This document shows positions 25,489-34,336 of a stretch of 58,753 nt of DNA, piece by piece. The first letter of the stretch is position 1; every line of letters starts with the position of its first letter. The notes under the pieces are model-generated. The model was not told where the DNA came from, made no database searches, and worked only from the letters and a program-made list of their open reading frames with translations. Source of the DNA: an uncultured Acidobacteriia bacterium (GTDB taxonomy: Bacteria > Acidobacteriota > Terriglobia > Bryobacterales > Bryobacteraceae); assembly GCA_903892565.1 (NCBI GenBank), contig CAITIX010000299.1, positions 1-58,753 of the forward strand. Reading direction: 5' to 3'. A program made the position numbers and the translations under genes.

Positions 25489-28122
25489 ATGACGTCCCCA
25501 CTACGCAAGCCCGGCGAGTTTCGCAGACCGGAGGTCAAAAGCCCCGTCGGCCACTGGCCCCAACTCCATGCCGCGATCGAAGCCGGTGCCGATGGTGTCT
25601 ACTTCGGGCTCCGGCATTTCACCGCGCGCGCGAAAACCGGCTTTGAACTGGGAGAACTGCACGAAGCCATGCGCACACTGCACGGGCGCGGCGTGAAGGG
25701 CTACGTCACGTTCAATACGCTGATCTTCGAGCACGAGCTCGCCGAAGCCGCCAGAGTCCTGGGAGCGATTGCCGAAGCCGGCGTAGACGGCGTCATCGTG
25801 CAGGACTACGCCGCCGTGAAACTTGCGCACCAGATCGCTCCGCACATGGAGATCCACGGCAGCACGCAGATGAGTGTGACCGACGTGCGCGGCGTGCAGC
25901 TCGCCCAACGTCTGGGTGCCGATCGCGTAACCTTGGCGCGCGAGCTCTCGCTCGAAGAAATCGGCAAGATCGCGGCGGAAACCACGTGCGATCTCGAAAT
26001 TTTCGTGCACGGCGCGTTGTGTGTCGCGTACTCCGGCCAATGTCTTTCGTCTGAAGCTTGGGGTGGACGCAGCGCCAATCGAGGCCAATGCGCGCAAGCC
26101 TGCCGCTTGCCCTACGAGCTGATGGTGGATGGAGAGCTTCAGCCGCTGGGTGATGCGCGCTATCTGCTCTCTCCCGGCGATCTCTACGCGCTACGCCAAG
26201 TGCCCGAGCTCATGGCGATGGGCGTCGCGGCGTTGAAGATCGAGGGCCGTTACAAGGACGCCGAGTATGTCGCCCTCACCACGAAAGCCTATCGTGAAGC
26301 AGTCGACGCGGTGTTGGCCGGGCAGAATCCCGCGCCCGATCCGCAGGAAGAATTGCAGCTCGAACAGGTTTATTCCCGTGGACTCGGGGCGCACTTCCTC
26401 ACGGGCACAAATCATCAGGCTGTTGTGACGGGCCGCGCCCCGCGCCATCGCGGCGTCCGCGTGGGCGTCGTGCTGCGCACCGAAGGCGATCGCGTGATTC
26501 TCAAGCCGAGCCGCGAACATCGGCTGGCTCCTCTCAAGGCCGGGGACGGCCTCGTGTTCGATGCCGCGGATTGGCGCAGTCCCGAGGAGCCCGAAGAGGG
26601 CGGCCGCGTTTTCGAGGTCGTCGAAGGACGCAGCGGCGGCATCGAGCTCGGTTTTGGTCGCGGCGCGATTCAAACTCGCAGGATTCGCGCCGGAGACGTC
26701 GTCTGGCGCACGCACGATCCCGATGTAGATCGCGCGGCTCGCAAATTTACGCAGGCGACAACGCCGGTGGCACGGCAACGTGTCGATGTTCGCGTACGCG
26801 CTCACGTTGGCGAACCGCTTTCCGCCGAGTGGACGCTCGCAGCTTATCCCGAGATCCAGGTTCGCGTGGAAACCGAAGCCGCGTTGGAGCCCGCTCGCGA
26901 TTCGAGCAAAGTACGCGATTCGGGCAAAGCACGCGATTCGGGCAAAGCACGCGATTCGGGCAAAGCACGCGATTCAGGAAATGCGCGCGGTTCAGGAAAT
27001 GCCCGGGGAAATCTGGCCGACCTTTTACGCGATCAACTCGGGCGGCTCGGCGGCACGCCGTATGAGCTCGGCGAAATTCATCTCGAGGTGGACGGCTCGC
27101 CCTTCGCGCCAGTGTCTGTGCTGAATCAGCTGCGCCGCGAGGCCGTGGAGCTGCTGCAAGCCGAGCAACTTCGCGAACCTTCGGCGGAGATCCGTGATCC
27201 GAACGACGTACTGGCGCATTTGCAGACGCCGGATTCCGTGCAGAAAGACGCCGCAGCTCCGCAGCTTCACATTCTTGTCCGCACGCCGGAGCAACTCGAA
27301 GCCGCGCTCGATCTCGCACCGGCAAGCATTACGCTGGATTACCTCGATTTCTACGGACTCCGTCCATCCATTGAACGCGTGAAGCAACAGGGCATTGCCG
27401 CGCGTGTCGCCAGCCCTCGCGTGATGAAGCCCGGCGAGTCACGCATTCTGAACTTCTTAGTCAGTCTCGATTGCCCCATCCTGGTGCGCCCCGCTGGATT
27501 GCTCGATGCTCTGCAGGCCATCGAGCACGCGCCCCTGATTGGCGATTTCAGCTTGAACGCCGCGAATTCGGTGGCGGCGGATATGTTCCTGGCGATGGGC
27601 GTGGAACGCATCACCCCCGCGCACGACCTCAACGCCGCGCAAATTGCCGAACTTGCGCATCACACCGGCGGCGATCGCATGGAGGTGGTCGCCTACCAGC
27701 ACCTGCCCGTCTTCCACACCGAGCACTGCGTCTTCTGCCGCTTTCTTTCCACGGGCACAAGCTATCGCGATTGCGGACGCCCGTGCGAAACCCATCGCGT
27801 CGAATTGAAAGATCACGCCGGACGCTCGCATCCTCTGTTGGCCGATGTCGGTTGCCGCAATACTGTTTTCGGCGCCGAAGCGCAGGAATCCAGTGCGCAT
27901 CTCGATACGTGGAAACGCGCAGGCATCCGCCACTGGCGCCTGGAGTTCGTCCACGAAAGCGGAGATCAAGTGCGCCGCGTATTCCGCGCCTTCGATAAGG
28001 CGCTCCGCGGAGGTTCTTCGCGCGAGCTCGCAAACGAATTGAAGAACATTGCGCCCGAAGGCACCACGCAAGGCAGCCTTTACGTATCGCCGGATTATCA
28101 ACTGCTCCCCATCCTGCAATAA
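25489..28122 (+). CDS. Two-module U32 family protein (RlhA/YdcP-like)
   Basis: An 877-residue member of peptidase family U32. The family signature is complete near residues 165-185 (E-I-F-V-H-G-A-L-C-V-A-Y-S-G-Q-C-L-S-S), followed by G-Q-C-A-Q-A-C-R-L-P-Y, cysteines expected to bind an Fe-S cluster. A second U32-like module at about 590-800 has P-V-F-H-T-E-H-C-V-F-C-R-F-L and D-C-G-R-P-C-E. Two-module U32 proteins such as E. coli RlhA are RNA-modification factors (23S rRNA C2501 hydroxylation) rather than classic proteases; a similar role is likely but inferred. The linker (about 470-505) is an expanded 18-bp repeat. ATG 25489 is chosen by length and context; upstream in-frame sequence overlaps the previous gene. 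Confidence 0.88.
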   Translation: MTSPLRKPGEFRRPEVKSPVGHWPQLHAAIEAGADGVYFGLRHFTARAKTGFELGELHEAMRTLHGRGVKGYVTFNTLIFEHELAEAARVLGAIAEAGVDGVIVQDYAAVKLAHQIAPHMEIHGSTQMSVTDVRGVQLAQRLGADRVTLARELSLEEIGKIAAETTCDLEIFVHGALCVAYSGQCLSSEAWGGRSANRGQCAQACRLPYELMVDGELQPLGDARYLLSPGDLYALRQVPELMAMGVAALKIEGRYKDAEYVALTTKAYREAVDAVLAGQNPAPDPQEELQLEQVYSRGLGAHFLTGTNHQAVVTGRAPRHRGVRVGVVLRTEGDRVILKPSREHRLAPLKAGDGLVFDAADWRSPEEPEEGGRVFEVVEGRSGGIELGFGRGAIQTRRIRAGDVVWRTHDPDVDRAARKFTQATTPVARQRVDVRVRAHVGEPLSAEWTLAAYPEIQVRVETEAALEPARDSSKVRDSGKARDSGKARDSGKARDSGNARGSGNARGNLADLLRDQLGRLGGTPYELGEIHLEVDGSPFAPVSVLNQLRREAVELLQAEQLREPSAEIRDPNDVLAHLQTPDSVQKDAAAPQLHILVRTPEQLEAALDLAPASITLDYLDFYGLRPSIERVKQQGIAARVASPRVMKPGESRILNFLVSLDCPILVRPAGLLDALQAIEHAPLIGDFSLNAANSVAADMFLAMGVERITPAHDLNAAQIAELAHHTGGDRMEVVAYQHLPVFHTEHCVFCRFLSTGTSYRDCGRPCETHRVELKDHAGRSHPLLADVGCRNTVFGAEAQESSAHLDTWKRAGIRHWRLEFVHESGDQVRRVFRAFDKALRGGSSRELANELKNIAPEGTTQGSLYVSPDYQLLPILQ
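26896..27003 (+). repeat. 18-bp in-frame minisatellite in the U32 gene
   Basis: Six head-to-tail units of 18 bp (consensus CGCGATTCGGGCAAAGCA), three of them identical, encode R-D-S-G-K-A repeats, with the outer units diverged. The tract adds 36 residues to an inter-domain linker without changing frame. Confidence 0.95.
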
Positions 28123-28180
28123 TCTGCAGCGCTATTTCATTTGTAGTGCCGCAGGAGGGCATCCGATACAATGCCTAAAC

Positions 28181-29122
28181 ATGCGCATTCTCTTTGCAGG
28201 AGATACCTTTCCCGAAGCGCGCCGTCGTCTGGCCCCCAAATTGACTGACGATGAAATCGTCTTCTGCGAACGTTCCGCGCTCCGGGACGCCGTGCCCGGC
28301 GCCGATGTTGTGATCCCTTTGATGTCGCGCATTGATCGCGCTGTGATGGAGGCCGGCACGTTTCGTCTGGTGCAGCAGTGGGGTGCGGGACTCGAAGGCG
28401 TGGACCTCGAAGCCGCACGCAGCAAGGGCATACGCGTGGCCAACGTTCCCGCCACCGGAAACAACGCCGATTCCGTTGCCGAACATACGGTCTTATTGCT
28501 GCTTGCTCTGTTGCGCGAGCTTCCTCGGTGTCAGGACAACGTGCGCAAAGGCTTGCTCGGCATTCCAGCCGGTAGGATGCTTGCCGGACAAACCGTGTGT
28601 CTCTACGGGCTCGGCGCGATTGCTCGCGCCACCGCTCAGCGGTTGTGGAATTTCAACGTCCGCCTCATCGGCATCTCACGCGAGCCCACCGCCCAAAAGA
28701 TCGCGGAACTTCAACTGGAAGCTTGCTGCTCCGTTGCGGACCGCGCGGCAGCGCTCGCGCAAACGGACATTCTCGTCATCTGTTCGCGCATGACACAGGA
28801 AACCCGCGGGACCATTGATGAAGCAGCGCTGCGCTCTTTACCCAAGGGCGCGTATGTCGTCAACGCGGCTCGTGGAGGATTGATCGACTACGACGCGTTC
28901 TACCACGCGCTCTCGAGTGGACATCTCGGCGGAGCCGGGCTTGACGTCTATTGGGACGAGCCTATTTCTCCTGACGATCCGCTCCTCGCGCTGCCAAACG
29001 TGATCGCCACGCCGCATGTTGCGGGAGTCACGGACCAGTCGTACGAAGAAATCGCTGTGGCCGTGGCCGCCAACATTGATCGTCTACGCCGCGGTATCGA
29101 ACCACTCAACTGCGTGGTCTGA
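28181..29122 (+). CDS. D-isomer-specific 2-hydroxyacid dehydrogenase (NAD-binding)
   Basis: A 313-residue oxidoreductase of the D-2-hydroxyacid dehydrogenase/phosphoglycerate dehydrogenase family, cytoplasmic, converting a 2-hydroxyacid and NAD to the 2-oxoacid. The Rossmann motif G-L-G-A-I-A-R-A-T-A is near residue 148. The catalytic Arg lies in C-S-R-M-T-Q-E-T-R-G, Glu in Y-W-D-E-P-I and His in A-T-P-H-V-A-G. Length fits family members without the serine-binding ACT domain, so this is not SerA itself. ATG 28181 is in frame but has no close ribosome binding site; an AGGAGGG at 28153-28159 would suit an out-of-frame ATG at 28171 better. The stop codon is inside a 14-bp duplication. Confidence 0.88.
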   Translation: MRILFAGDTFPEARRRLAPKLTDDEIVFCERSALRDAVPGADVVIPLMSRIDRAVMEAGTFRLVQQWGAGLEGVDLEAARSKGIRVANVPATGNNADSVAEHTVLLLLALLRELPRCQDNVRKGLLGIPAGRMLAGQTVCLYGLGAIARATAQRLWNFNVRLIGISREPTAQKIAELQLEACCSVADRAAALAQTDILVICSRMTQETRGTIDEAALRSLPKGAYVVNAARGGLIDYDAFYHALSSGHLGGAGLDVYWDEPISPDDPLLALPNVIATPHVAGVTDQSYEEIAVAVAANIDRLRRGIEPLNCVV

Positions 29123-29141
29123 ATTATGTGGTCTGAACTAT
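29114..29141. repeat. 14-bp tandem duplication at a convergent gene junction
   Basis: GTGGTCTGAATTAT (29114-29127) is followed directly by GTGGTCTGAACTAT (29128-29141). The first unit carries the TGA stop of the dehydrogenase; the second carries the TAG stop (minus strand) of the helicase. Confidence 0.85.
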
Positions 29142-31495
29142 CTGCCAAGCAACGCGTTCAAAATCCTACTCGCGATCTCTTTCCCGCGCTCGCCCACTTC
29201 GCCAATCGGCCCCACACATCCCGGACATCCCGCTTCGCAAGGGCACGCGCCCACGAGCTCTGCCGCGCCTTCCAAAAGCCGTTGACGCAGCTTGAATAGC
29301 GCCGCGCTTTGCCCTATGCCTCCGGGATAGTTGTCGTAAAGATACAGATTCGGCTCGAACGTTGCGAGTCCCCCGGCAATCGCTTCCGTAATCGATACGC
29401 CAAGATCTCGCGGATCGCACATCACCGCGAGCGATCCCACCGTGCGCAACAACGCAGCCGTGCCGACCAAGCCCGCTTGCTTTTCCGTCGGCGTCAAATC
29501 CGCGAACCGCGCCAGAAATGCCTCGGGAAAGTGTAGCCAGAATGCCGTCGTGTGCATTTCCTGCTCCGGCATGGAAAGGCTGCCCGACCCGACGTTTTCC
29601 ATCGTGTAAAACTTCACCTTCTTCCAGCCCACAATCTGCCGGTTTAGTCGGACGTCTCCGTGAGCCGCCTTCGCCGATGCCTTGAGCGGAGCCGATTCGA
29701 ATTCTTCGAGCTCTTTCACTTGCGTGTAATCGATCGCATCGGTGAAATAGTCCGAGTCGATCGCGCGCACGTACGCCTTGCGACCCTCATAGTCGAAGCG
29801 TTCCACTTGATACTGCCGGGCCTCGTGCAAGTAGATCGCTTTCTCGTGCAGCGCCGTCAGTGCGTCCGTAAACGAAACCGTCGCGATGATGCGATGATCT
29901 CCCGTAATATCCACCACCACGAAGTTGTCGCTTGAAATAGATCGCAGGCTGATCGCATCGGCCGGATACGTGTCCGAGGTCCAGTGCCAGGATCCGGCGG
30001 ATTTGTGTAGCAACTTGAGATCCGCCAGGAACTGGCACATTTCGCCGATGTCGCGCGTCCCGAACTTCTCACCATCGCGCAGCGGTAACTCAAACGCCGC
30101 GCATTTCAAATGATTCAGCAGGATCTCGAGGTTGTCCGCGTTGATGCGCGCGTGCTCCGGCGGACGCTCGAAAAAATACTCCGGATGTTCGATGATGTAC
30201 TGATCGAGCGGCGCGCTCGACGCCACCATCACCGCGAGCGACGTGGTTTGCCGACGTCCTGCACGGCCCGCGCGCTGCCACGTGGATGCAATGGTCCCCG
30301 GGTATCCGGCCATCACCACGGCATCGAGCGATCCAATGTCGATGCCCAACTCCAGCGCGTTTGTCGAGACCACCGCGCGGATCTCGCCATCACGCAGCTT
30401 CTGTTCGATATCCCGGCGTTCTTTCGGCAAATAGCCGCCGCGATAACCGCGCACGCCCGGGTGATCGTCTTTCAAATACGTCAATAGGAGCTCTGTCGCA
30501 AGCCTTGAATTCGCAAACACCAGCGTCTGCTGGCCGCGATCCAGAAGCTCTCGCGCAATGCGCCGCGTCTCGCCAAGGTAGCCTTTGCGAATTCCCAGCG
30601 CACGATTCACCACCGGAGGATTGTAGAAGACCACGTACTTATCGCCCGACGGCGCGCCGTTTTCCGCCACCAACTCGAACGAAGATCCCGTGAGGGATTC
30701 CGCCAGTTCCTTCGGATTCGCAATCGTCGCCGAGCAGCAAATAAATTGTGGTGACGATCCGTAAAACTCGCAGATACGCTTCAGTCTGCGCAGCAAATTC
30801 GCGACATGGCTCCCGTAGACGCCGCGATAGGAATGCAACTCGTCGATCACGATGTAGCGCAGGTTCTCGAACGCCTTCGCCCACTTTGTGTGATGCGGCA
30901 AAATCCCCGCATGCAGCATGTCGGGATTCGTCAGCACCACATTGGCCCGTTCGCGAATCGCGCGGCGCGCGTCCTGCGGCGTGTCGCCGTCGTAGGTGAA
31001 GGCTCGCAGATCTTTTCCTGATGCAGAGCCGCCCATCGCATCCACCGCGGCCTGGAATTGCTGCAATTGATCCTCGGCCAACGCCTTCGTCGGAAATAAA
31101 TACAACGCCCGAGCCGCTGGATCGGCAATCAATCGATTTAACACCGGCAAGTTGTAGCACAGCGTCTTGCCGCTGGCCGTTGGCGTTACCACCACCACGT
31201 TGCGACCCGCTTCCGCATGTTCCAGCGCTTGTGCCTGATGGGAATACAACTGGTGAATGCCGCGCGTCGCCAGCGATTGTTTCAACGAGGGCGCCATCGC
31301 CGTGGGGAAATCGGCGTAGACGCCCGCGCGCGCCGGCTGATGGCGGATCGCACGCACGGGGGATTCCGGATCGGCCATCCATTCGTGAAAGCGCGCGATG
31401 GCTCCGGCCAATCCGGTGCGCCGCGCCAGGATCTTTTCGCTCAGCGGCTCGATCTCGTCCGCGGCTCCCGTTCCTAGATAAGGACTCAAGCTCAT
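29138..31495 (-). CDS. DEAD/DEAH-box helicase of the MrfA/YprA type with DUF1998-like zinc domain
   Basis: A 785-residue superfamily 2 helicase. ATG 31495 is preceded by AAAGGG; the frame is open to 31567, but those extra residues look non-coding. RecA domain 1 holds T-P-T-A-S-G-K-T (Walker A), V-I-D-E-L-H-S-Y-R-G (DEVH-like box) and C-S-A-T-I-A-N-P. Domain 2 has V-S-T-N-A-L-E-L-G-I-D-I-G and the arginine-finger motif Q-R-A-G-R-A-G-R. The C-terminal region has C-D-P-R-D-L-G and C-P-C-E-A-G-C-P-G-C, the four-Cys zinc site of MrfA, a 3'-5' DNA helicase involved in mitomycin C repair in Bacillus. A repair role fits, but the exact substrate is inferred. Confidence 0.9.
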   Translation of the reverse strand: MSLSPYLGTGAADEIEPLSEKILARRTGLAGAIARFHEWMADPESPVRAIRHQPARAGVYADFPTAMAPSLKQSLATRGIHQLYSHQAQALEHAEAGRNVVVVTPTASGKTLCYNLPVLNRLIADPAARALYLFPTKALAEDQLQQFQAAVDAMGGSASGKDLRAFTYDGDTPQDARRAIRERANVVLTNPDMLHAGILPHHTKWAKAFENLRYIVIDELHSYRGVYGSHVANLLRRLKRICEFYGSSPQFICCSATIANPKELAESLTGSSFELVAENGAPSGDKYVVFYNPPVVNRALGIRKGYLGETRRIARELLDRGQQTLVFANSRLATELLLTYLKDDHPGVRGYRGGYLPKERRDIEQKLRDGEIRAVVSTNALELGIDIGSLDAVVMAGYPGTIASTWQRAGRAGRRQTTSLAVMVASSAPLDQYIIEHPEYFFERPPEHARINADNLEILLNHLKCAAFELPLRDGEKFGTRDIGEMCQFLADLKLLHKSAGSWHWTSDTYPADAISLRSISSDNFVVVDITGDHRIIATVSFTDALTALHEKAIYLHEARQYQVERFDYEGRKAYVRAIDSDYFTDAIDYTQVKELEEFESAPLKASAKAAHGDVRLNRQIVGWKKVKFYTMENVGSGSLSMPEQEMHTTAFWLHFPEAFLARFADLTPTEKQAGLVGTAALLRTVGSLAVMCDPRDLGVSITEAIAGGLATFEPNLYLYDNYPGGIGQSAALFKLRQRLLEGAAELVGACPCEAGCPGCVGPIGEVGERGKEIASRILNALLGR

Positions 31496-31600
31496 ATTTC
31501 GCCCTTTCTTCGCTTCGTCCATTGTAGCCGACCGACCCGCCCGACTGTCGCTGCGCATCCTGGTCATGTTAGGATCGACTCAAATGGCCGAGGATCCGGA

Positions 31601-32359
31601 TTGCTCGATTTTCTAAAAAAGCCGATCGAGACGTTCCAGGATTTTTTGTTCCTGAGCGGCCGCGCCTTCCGGAATATTTTCCGGAGCCCTCACTACGCCG
31701 ATGACATCCTTTTACAGATGGACGCCATCGGTGTCGGTTCTCTTTTCATCGTCCTGCTGATCGGCTTCTTCAGCGGCGTCGTCATGAGCCTGCAAATGTC
31801 CCGCGCACTGGCTACTTATGGCGCGCAAGGCAAGATCGGCGAAATCGTTTCTATTACCCTCGTGCGCGAACTGGGTCCCGTGCTGACGGCCGTCCTGGTC
31901 GCGGGCCGCAACGCCAGCGGCATTGCCAGCGAGCTTGGGTCGATGAAGGTCACCGAGCAAATCGACGCCATGCGCGCGCTGGGAACCGACCCGATTCAGA
32001 AACTGGTCACGCCGCGCCTCATCGCCACAGCCATCGTGCTGCCCTTGCTGACGATCATCGCCGACTTCATTGGCTTGATCGGCGGCGGATTCATCGCCAG
32101 CACCATGATGGATATCCCCTTCAGTCAGTATTGGAACTCGGCCTGGCGGACTCTGGAGTACAACGATCTGGTGCAAGGTCTGGTCAAGCCCTTCCTCTTT
32201 GCGATTGTCATTGCATTGGTGGGCTGCTTCTACGGGATCACGACTTCCGGCGGAACCCAGGGAGTGGGACGCGCGACAACCAAGGCCGTCGTCGTCGCGT
32301 CGGTCTGGATCTTTGTGATTACGTCGCTTTTGGATCCCTTGTTCGTCAACCTGAAATAG
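31601..32359 (+). CDS. mlaE: MlaE-family ABC lipid transporter permease
   Basis: A 252-residue inner-membrane permease of the Mla/Mce phospholipid transport system. It starts at TTG with GAGGA 6 bp upstream; no in-frame ATG gives the conserved N-terminus (L-D-F-L-K-K-P-I-E-T-F-Q-D). Five to six hydrophobic segments are present, and the MlaE hallmark V-R-E-L-G-P-V-L-T-A-V-L-V-A-G-R (about 87-102) with E-L-G-S-M-K-V-T-E-Q-I-D-A-M is intact. It heads a three-gene operon with the ATPase and MCE protein, and moves lipids between the inner membrane and a periplasmic carrier; the direction is not settled by sequence. Confidence 0.94.
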   Translation: MLDFLKKPIETFQDFLFLSGRAFRNIFRSPHYADDILLQMDAIGVGSLFIVLLIGFFSGVVMSLQMSRALATYGAQGKIGEIVSITLVRELGPVLTAVLVAGRNASGIASELGSMKVTEQIDAMRALGTDPIQKLVTPRLIATAIVLPLLTIIADFIGLIGGGFIASTMMDIPFSQYWNSAWRTLEYNDLVQGLVKPFLFAIVIALVGCFYGITTSGGTQGVGRATTKAVVVASVWIFVITSLLDPLFVNLK

Positions 32360-32371
32360 AATTCGCGCGAC

Positions 32372-33226
32372 ATGCCATCCGTGCCAATGCCACAGGACAC
32401 AACAGTCGTTCGCTTCGAGGACGTCAGCCTCCACTACGACGAAACGCCGGCGCTCGACCATTTGTCCTTTTCCATGAAGGCAGGCCAAACCTGCGTGATT
32501 CTAGGCGCTGCCGGCAGCGGCAAGACCATGCTTTTAAAATGCACCGTGGGACTGGCCAAGCCCGATACCGGCCACGTGTTTCTTTTCGGCCGCGATGTCA
32601 CCGCATGGACCGAGAATCAGATGTTCGACATTCGCTCCAAGGTGGGCATCTTGTTTCAAGAGGGCGGATTGTTCGATTCGCTGACCGTTGCCGAAAACGT
32701 CGCTTATCCTCTGGAAAACCAGCGTGCCGCCGCGGGCCACCCCATGCCCTCGCCCGACGAAATCATGCAGCGTGTTCGCGATTCCCTGCGCTTCGTCGAA
32801 CTCGAGCACACTCTGGAAAAATTCCCCAGCGAATTGTCGGGAGGCATGCGCCGCCGCGTCGGCATCGCGCGTGCCACCGTGACCGCGCCGCCTCTTGTTC
32901 TCTACGATTCGCCCACCGCCGGGCTTGATCCCATCACCGCGAATACCATCATCAACCTCATCATCAAAGAGCGCGATCTTCGCAACACCGCAGCGATTAT
33001 GGTGACCCACCGGTTTCTCGACGGGCACCTGATGGCCAATTTCCGCTACAATCCGAACAATGGGAACGTGGAGCTACATGCCAAGGGCCAGGGCGAGGAT
33101 AGCGCCGTGAGTACGAAGTTCCTTGTGATGAAAGAAGGTCGCTTGGTGTTCGAAGGCCCCGAGCACGAACTCCTCGCGAGTCCAGATCCGTACGTGCAAA
33201 AATTCTGCAGGGCCGGGACGTCCTAA
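32372..33226 (+). CDS. mlaF: MlaF-family ABC lipid transporter ATP-binding protein
   Basis: A 284-residue ATPase driving the MlaE permease. Walker A is G-A-A-G-S-G-K-T (about 49-56), the signature is L-S-G-G-M-R-R-R-V (with Met for Gln, normal in MlaF), and Walker B is L-V-L-Y-D-S-P-T-A-G-L-D-P. A roughly 25-residue insertion near 215-240 (R-Y-N-P-N-N-G-N-V) between the H-loop strand (V-T-H-R) and the C-terminal helix is unusual. ATG 32372 lies 12 bp after mlaE, and the MCE gene begins 6 bp after its stop. Confidence 0.94.
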   Translation: MPSVPMPQDTTVVRFEDVSLHYDETPALDHLSFSMKAGQTCVILGAAGSGKTMLLKCTVGLAKPDTGHVFLFGRDVTAWTENQMFDIRSKVGILFQEGGLFDSLTVAENVAYPLENQRAAAGHPMPSPDEIMQRVRDSLRFVELEHTLEKFPSELSGGMRRRVGIARATVTAPPLVLYDSPTAGLDPITANTIINLIIKERDLRNTAAIMVTHRFLDGHLMANFRYNPNNGNVELHAKGQGEDSAVSTKFLVMKEGRLVFEGPEHELLASPDPYVQKFCRAGTS

Positions 33227-33232
33227 TACTTT

Positions 33233-34306
33233 ATGCCGAGCCAAGAAAAGAAAACCTGGGCCAAACTCAAGGTCGGATTGCTGGCCACCGCCGCTTTGAT
33301 CATCTTCGCGGTGCTGGTGTTTGTTCTGACAAGTTCCCGCGGCCTTTTCAAAAGCCGCACGGAACTCTTCACCTACATGGACGATTCCGCCGCCGTCGCC
33401 CTGGGCGCTCCTGTGCGTTTGAACGGAATCGATGTAGGCCGCATCTCCGCGGTCAATCTCTCTGGATCGGCGGAACCCAATCGCGTCGTCAAAGTTACGC
33501 TGGAAATCAACGACGAATTCCTCGCGGCCATTCCCGTGGACTCGCAGGCCACCATCGCCGCCGAAAATTTACTAGGCACCAAGTACATCAACATCAAGAA
33601 AGGCCATAGCCCCATGGTCGTGGCCAAAGGTGCCGAGATAAAAAGCCTGGATACCCGCGAATTCGACGACGTCGTGCAGCAGGGCTATTCGGCGCTTTCC
33701 GCCCTCGACGGAATCCTGAAGAAGGTCGACGGCATCATTGATTCCATCCAGGTCGGCAAGGGCACAATCGGCAAACTGCTGTCTGACGATCAGCTCTACA
33801 ATCGCGCGATGAACATCGCCACTGAAGTGCAGAAGCTCACGGAGACTCTGAATTCCGACAAAGGTACGCTCGGCAAATTGATGCATGATCCGGCCTTGTA
33901 CGACGATATTCATGGCACCGTGACGCGCGTCAACACGCTGGTCGACGACCTCCAAAAAGGCGAAGGCACTGCCGGCAAACTGCTGAAAGATCCCTCGCTG
34001 TATAACGACACTCGTGCGACGATCGCCGATGTCCGCAAACTGCTCGCCGGAATCAACAGCGGCGACGGCGACATTGGGAAGCTGATCAAGAGCGACGAGC
34101 TGCATCAGGAATTGAAGGCCACCATGGGCCGCTTGGATACCATTCTGGATAAGGTCAACAGCGGGCAGGGCACGCTGGGCCAGCTTCTCGTGAATCCGTC
34201 GTTGTACGAAACGCTCGACGGCACCACGAAGGAAATGCACGGGCTGATGAAGGATTTCCGGGCAAATCCCAAAAAGTTCCTGTACATTAAGCTGGGCCTT
34301 TTTTAG
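33233..34306 (+). CDS. mlaD: MCE/MlaD domain protein
   Basis: A 357-residue periplasmic lipid-shuttling subunit. One N-terminal anchor helix (about 11-32: V-G-L-L-A-T-A-A-L-I-I-F-A-V-L-V-F-V-L) is followed by a single MCE domain (about 40-125; A-A-V-A-L-G-A-P-V-R-L-N-G-I-D-V-G; A-E-N-L-L-G-T-K-Y-I-N). The long C-terminal part (130-350) is built of repeated helical units with G-T-[IL]-G-K-L-[LM]-x-D, G-T-A-G-K-L-L-K-D and G-T-L-G-Q-L-L-V-N, about 35 residues apart. Such repeats are typical of MCE proteins that form a periplasmic needle. It completes the mlaEFD operon. Confidence 0.93.
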   Translation: MPSQEKKTWAKLKVGLLATAALIIFAVLVFVLTSSRGLFKSRTELFTYMDDSAAVALGAPVRLNGIDVGRISAVNLSGSAEPNRVVKVTLEINDEFLAAIPVDSQATIAAENLLGTKYINIKKGHSPMVVAKGAEIKSLDTREFDDVVQQGYSALSALDGILKKVDGIIDSIQVGKGTIGKLLSDDQLYNRAMNIATEVQKLTETLNSDKGTLGKLMHDPALYDDIHGTVTRVNTLVDDLQKGEGTAGKLLKDPSLYNDTRATIADVRKLLAGINSGDGDIGKLIKSDELHQELKATMGRLDTILDKVNSGQGTLGQLLVNPSLYETLDGTTKEMHGLMKDFRANPKKFLYIKLGLF

Positions 34307-34336
34307 AGCGCTCCCGTTCCAACACTTGCTCCGCAG

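Noticed and set aside
26896-27003. The U32 18-bp repeat as a CRISPR array
   Set aside because: Units are directly abutting with no unique spacers and are translated in frame.
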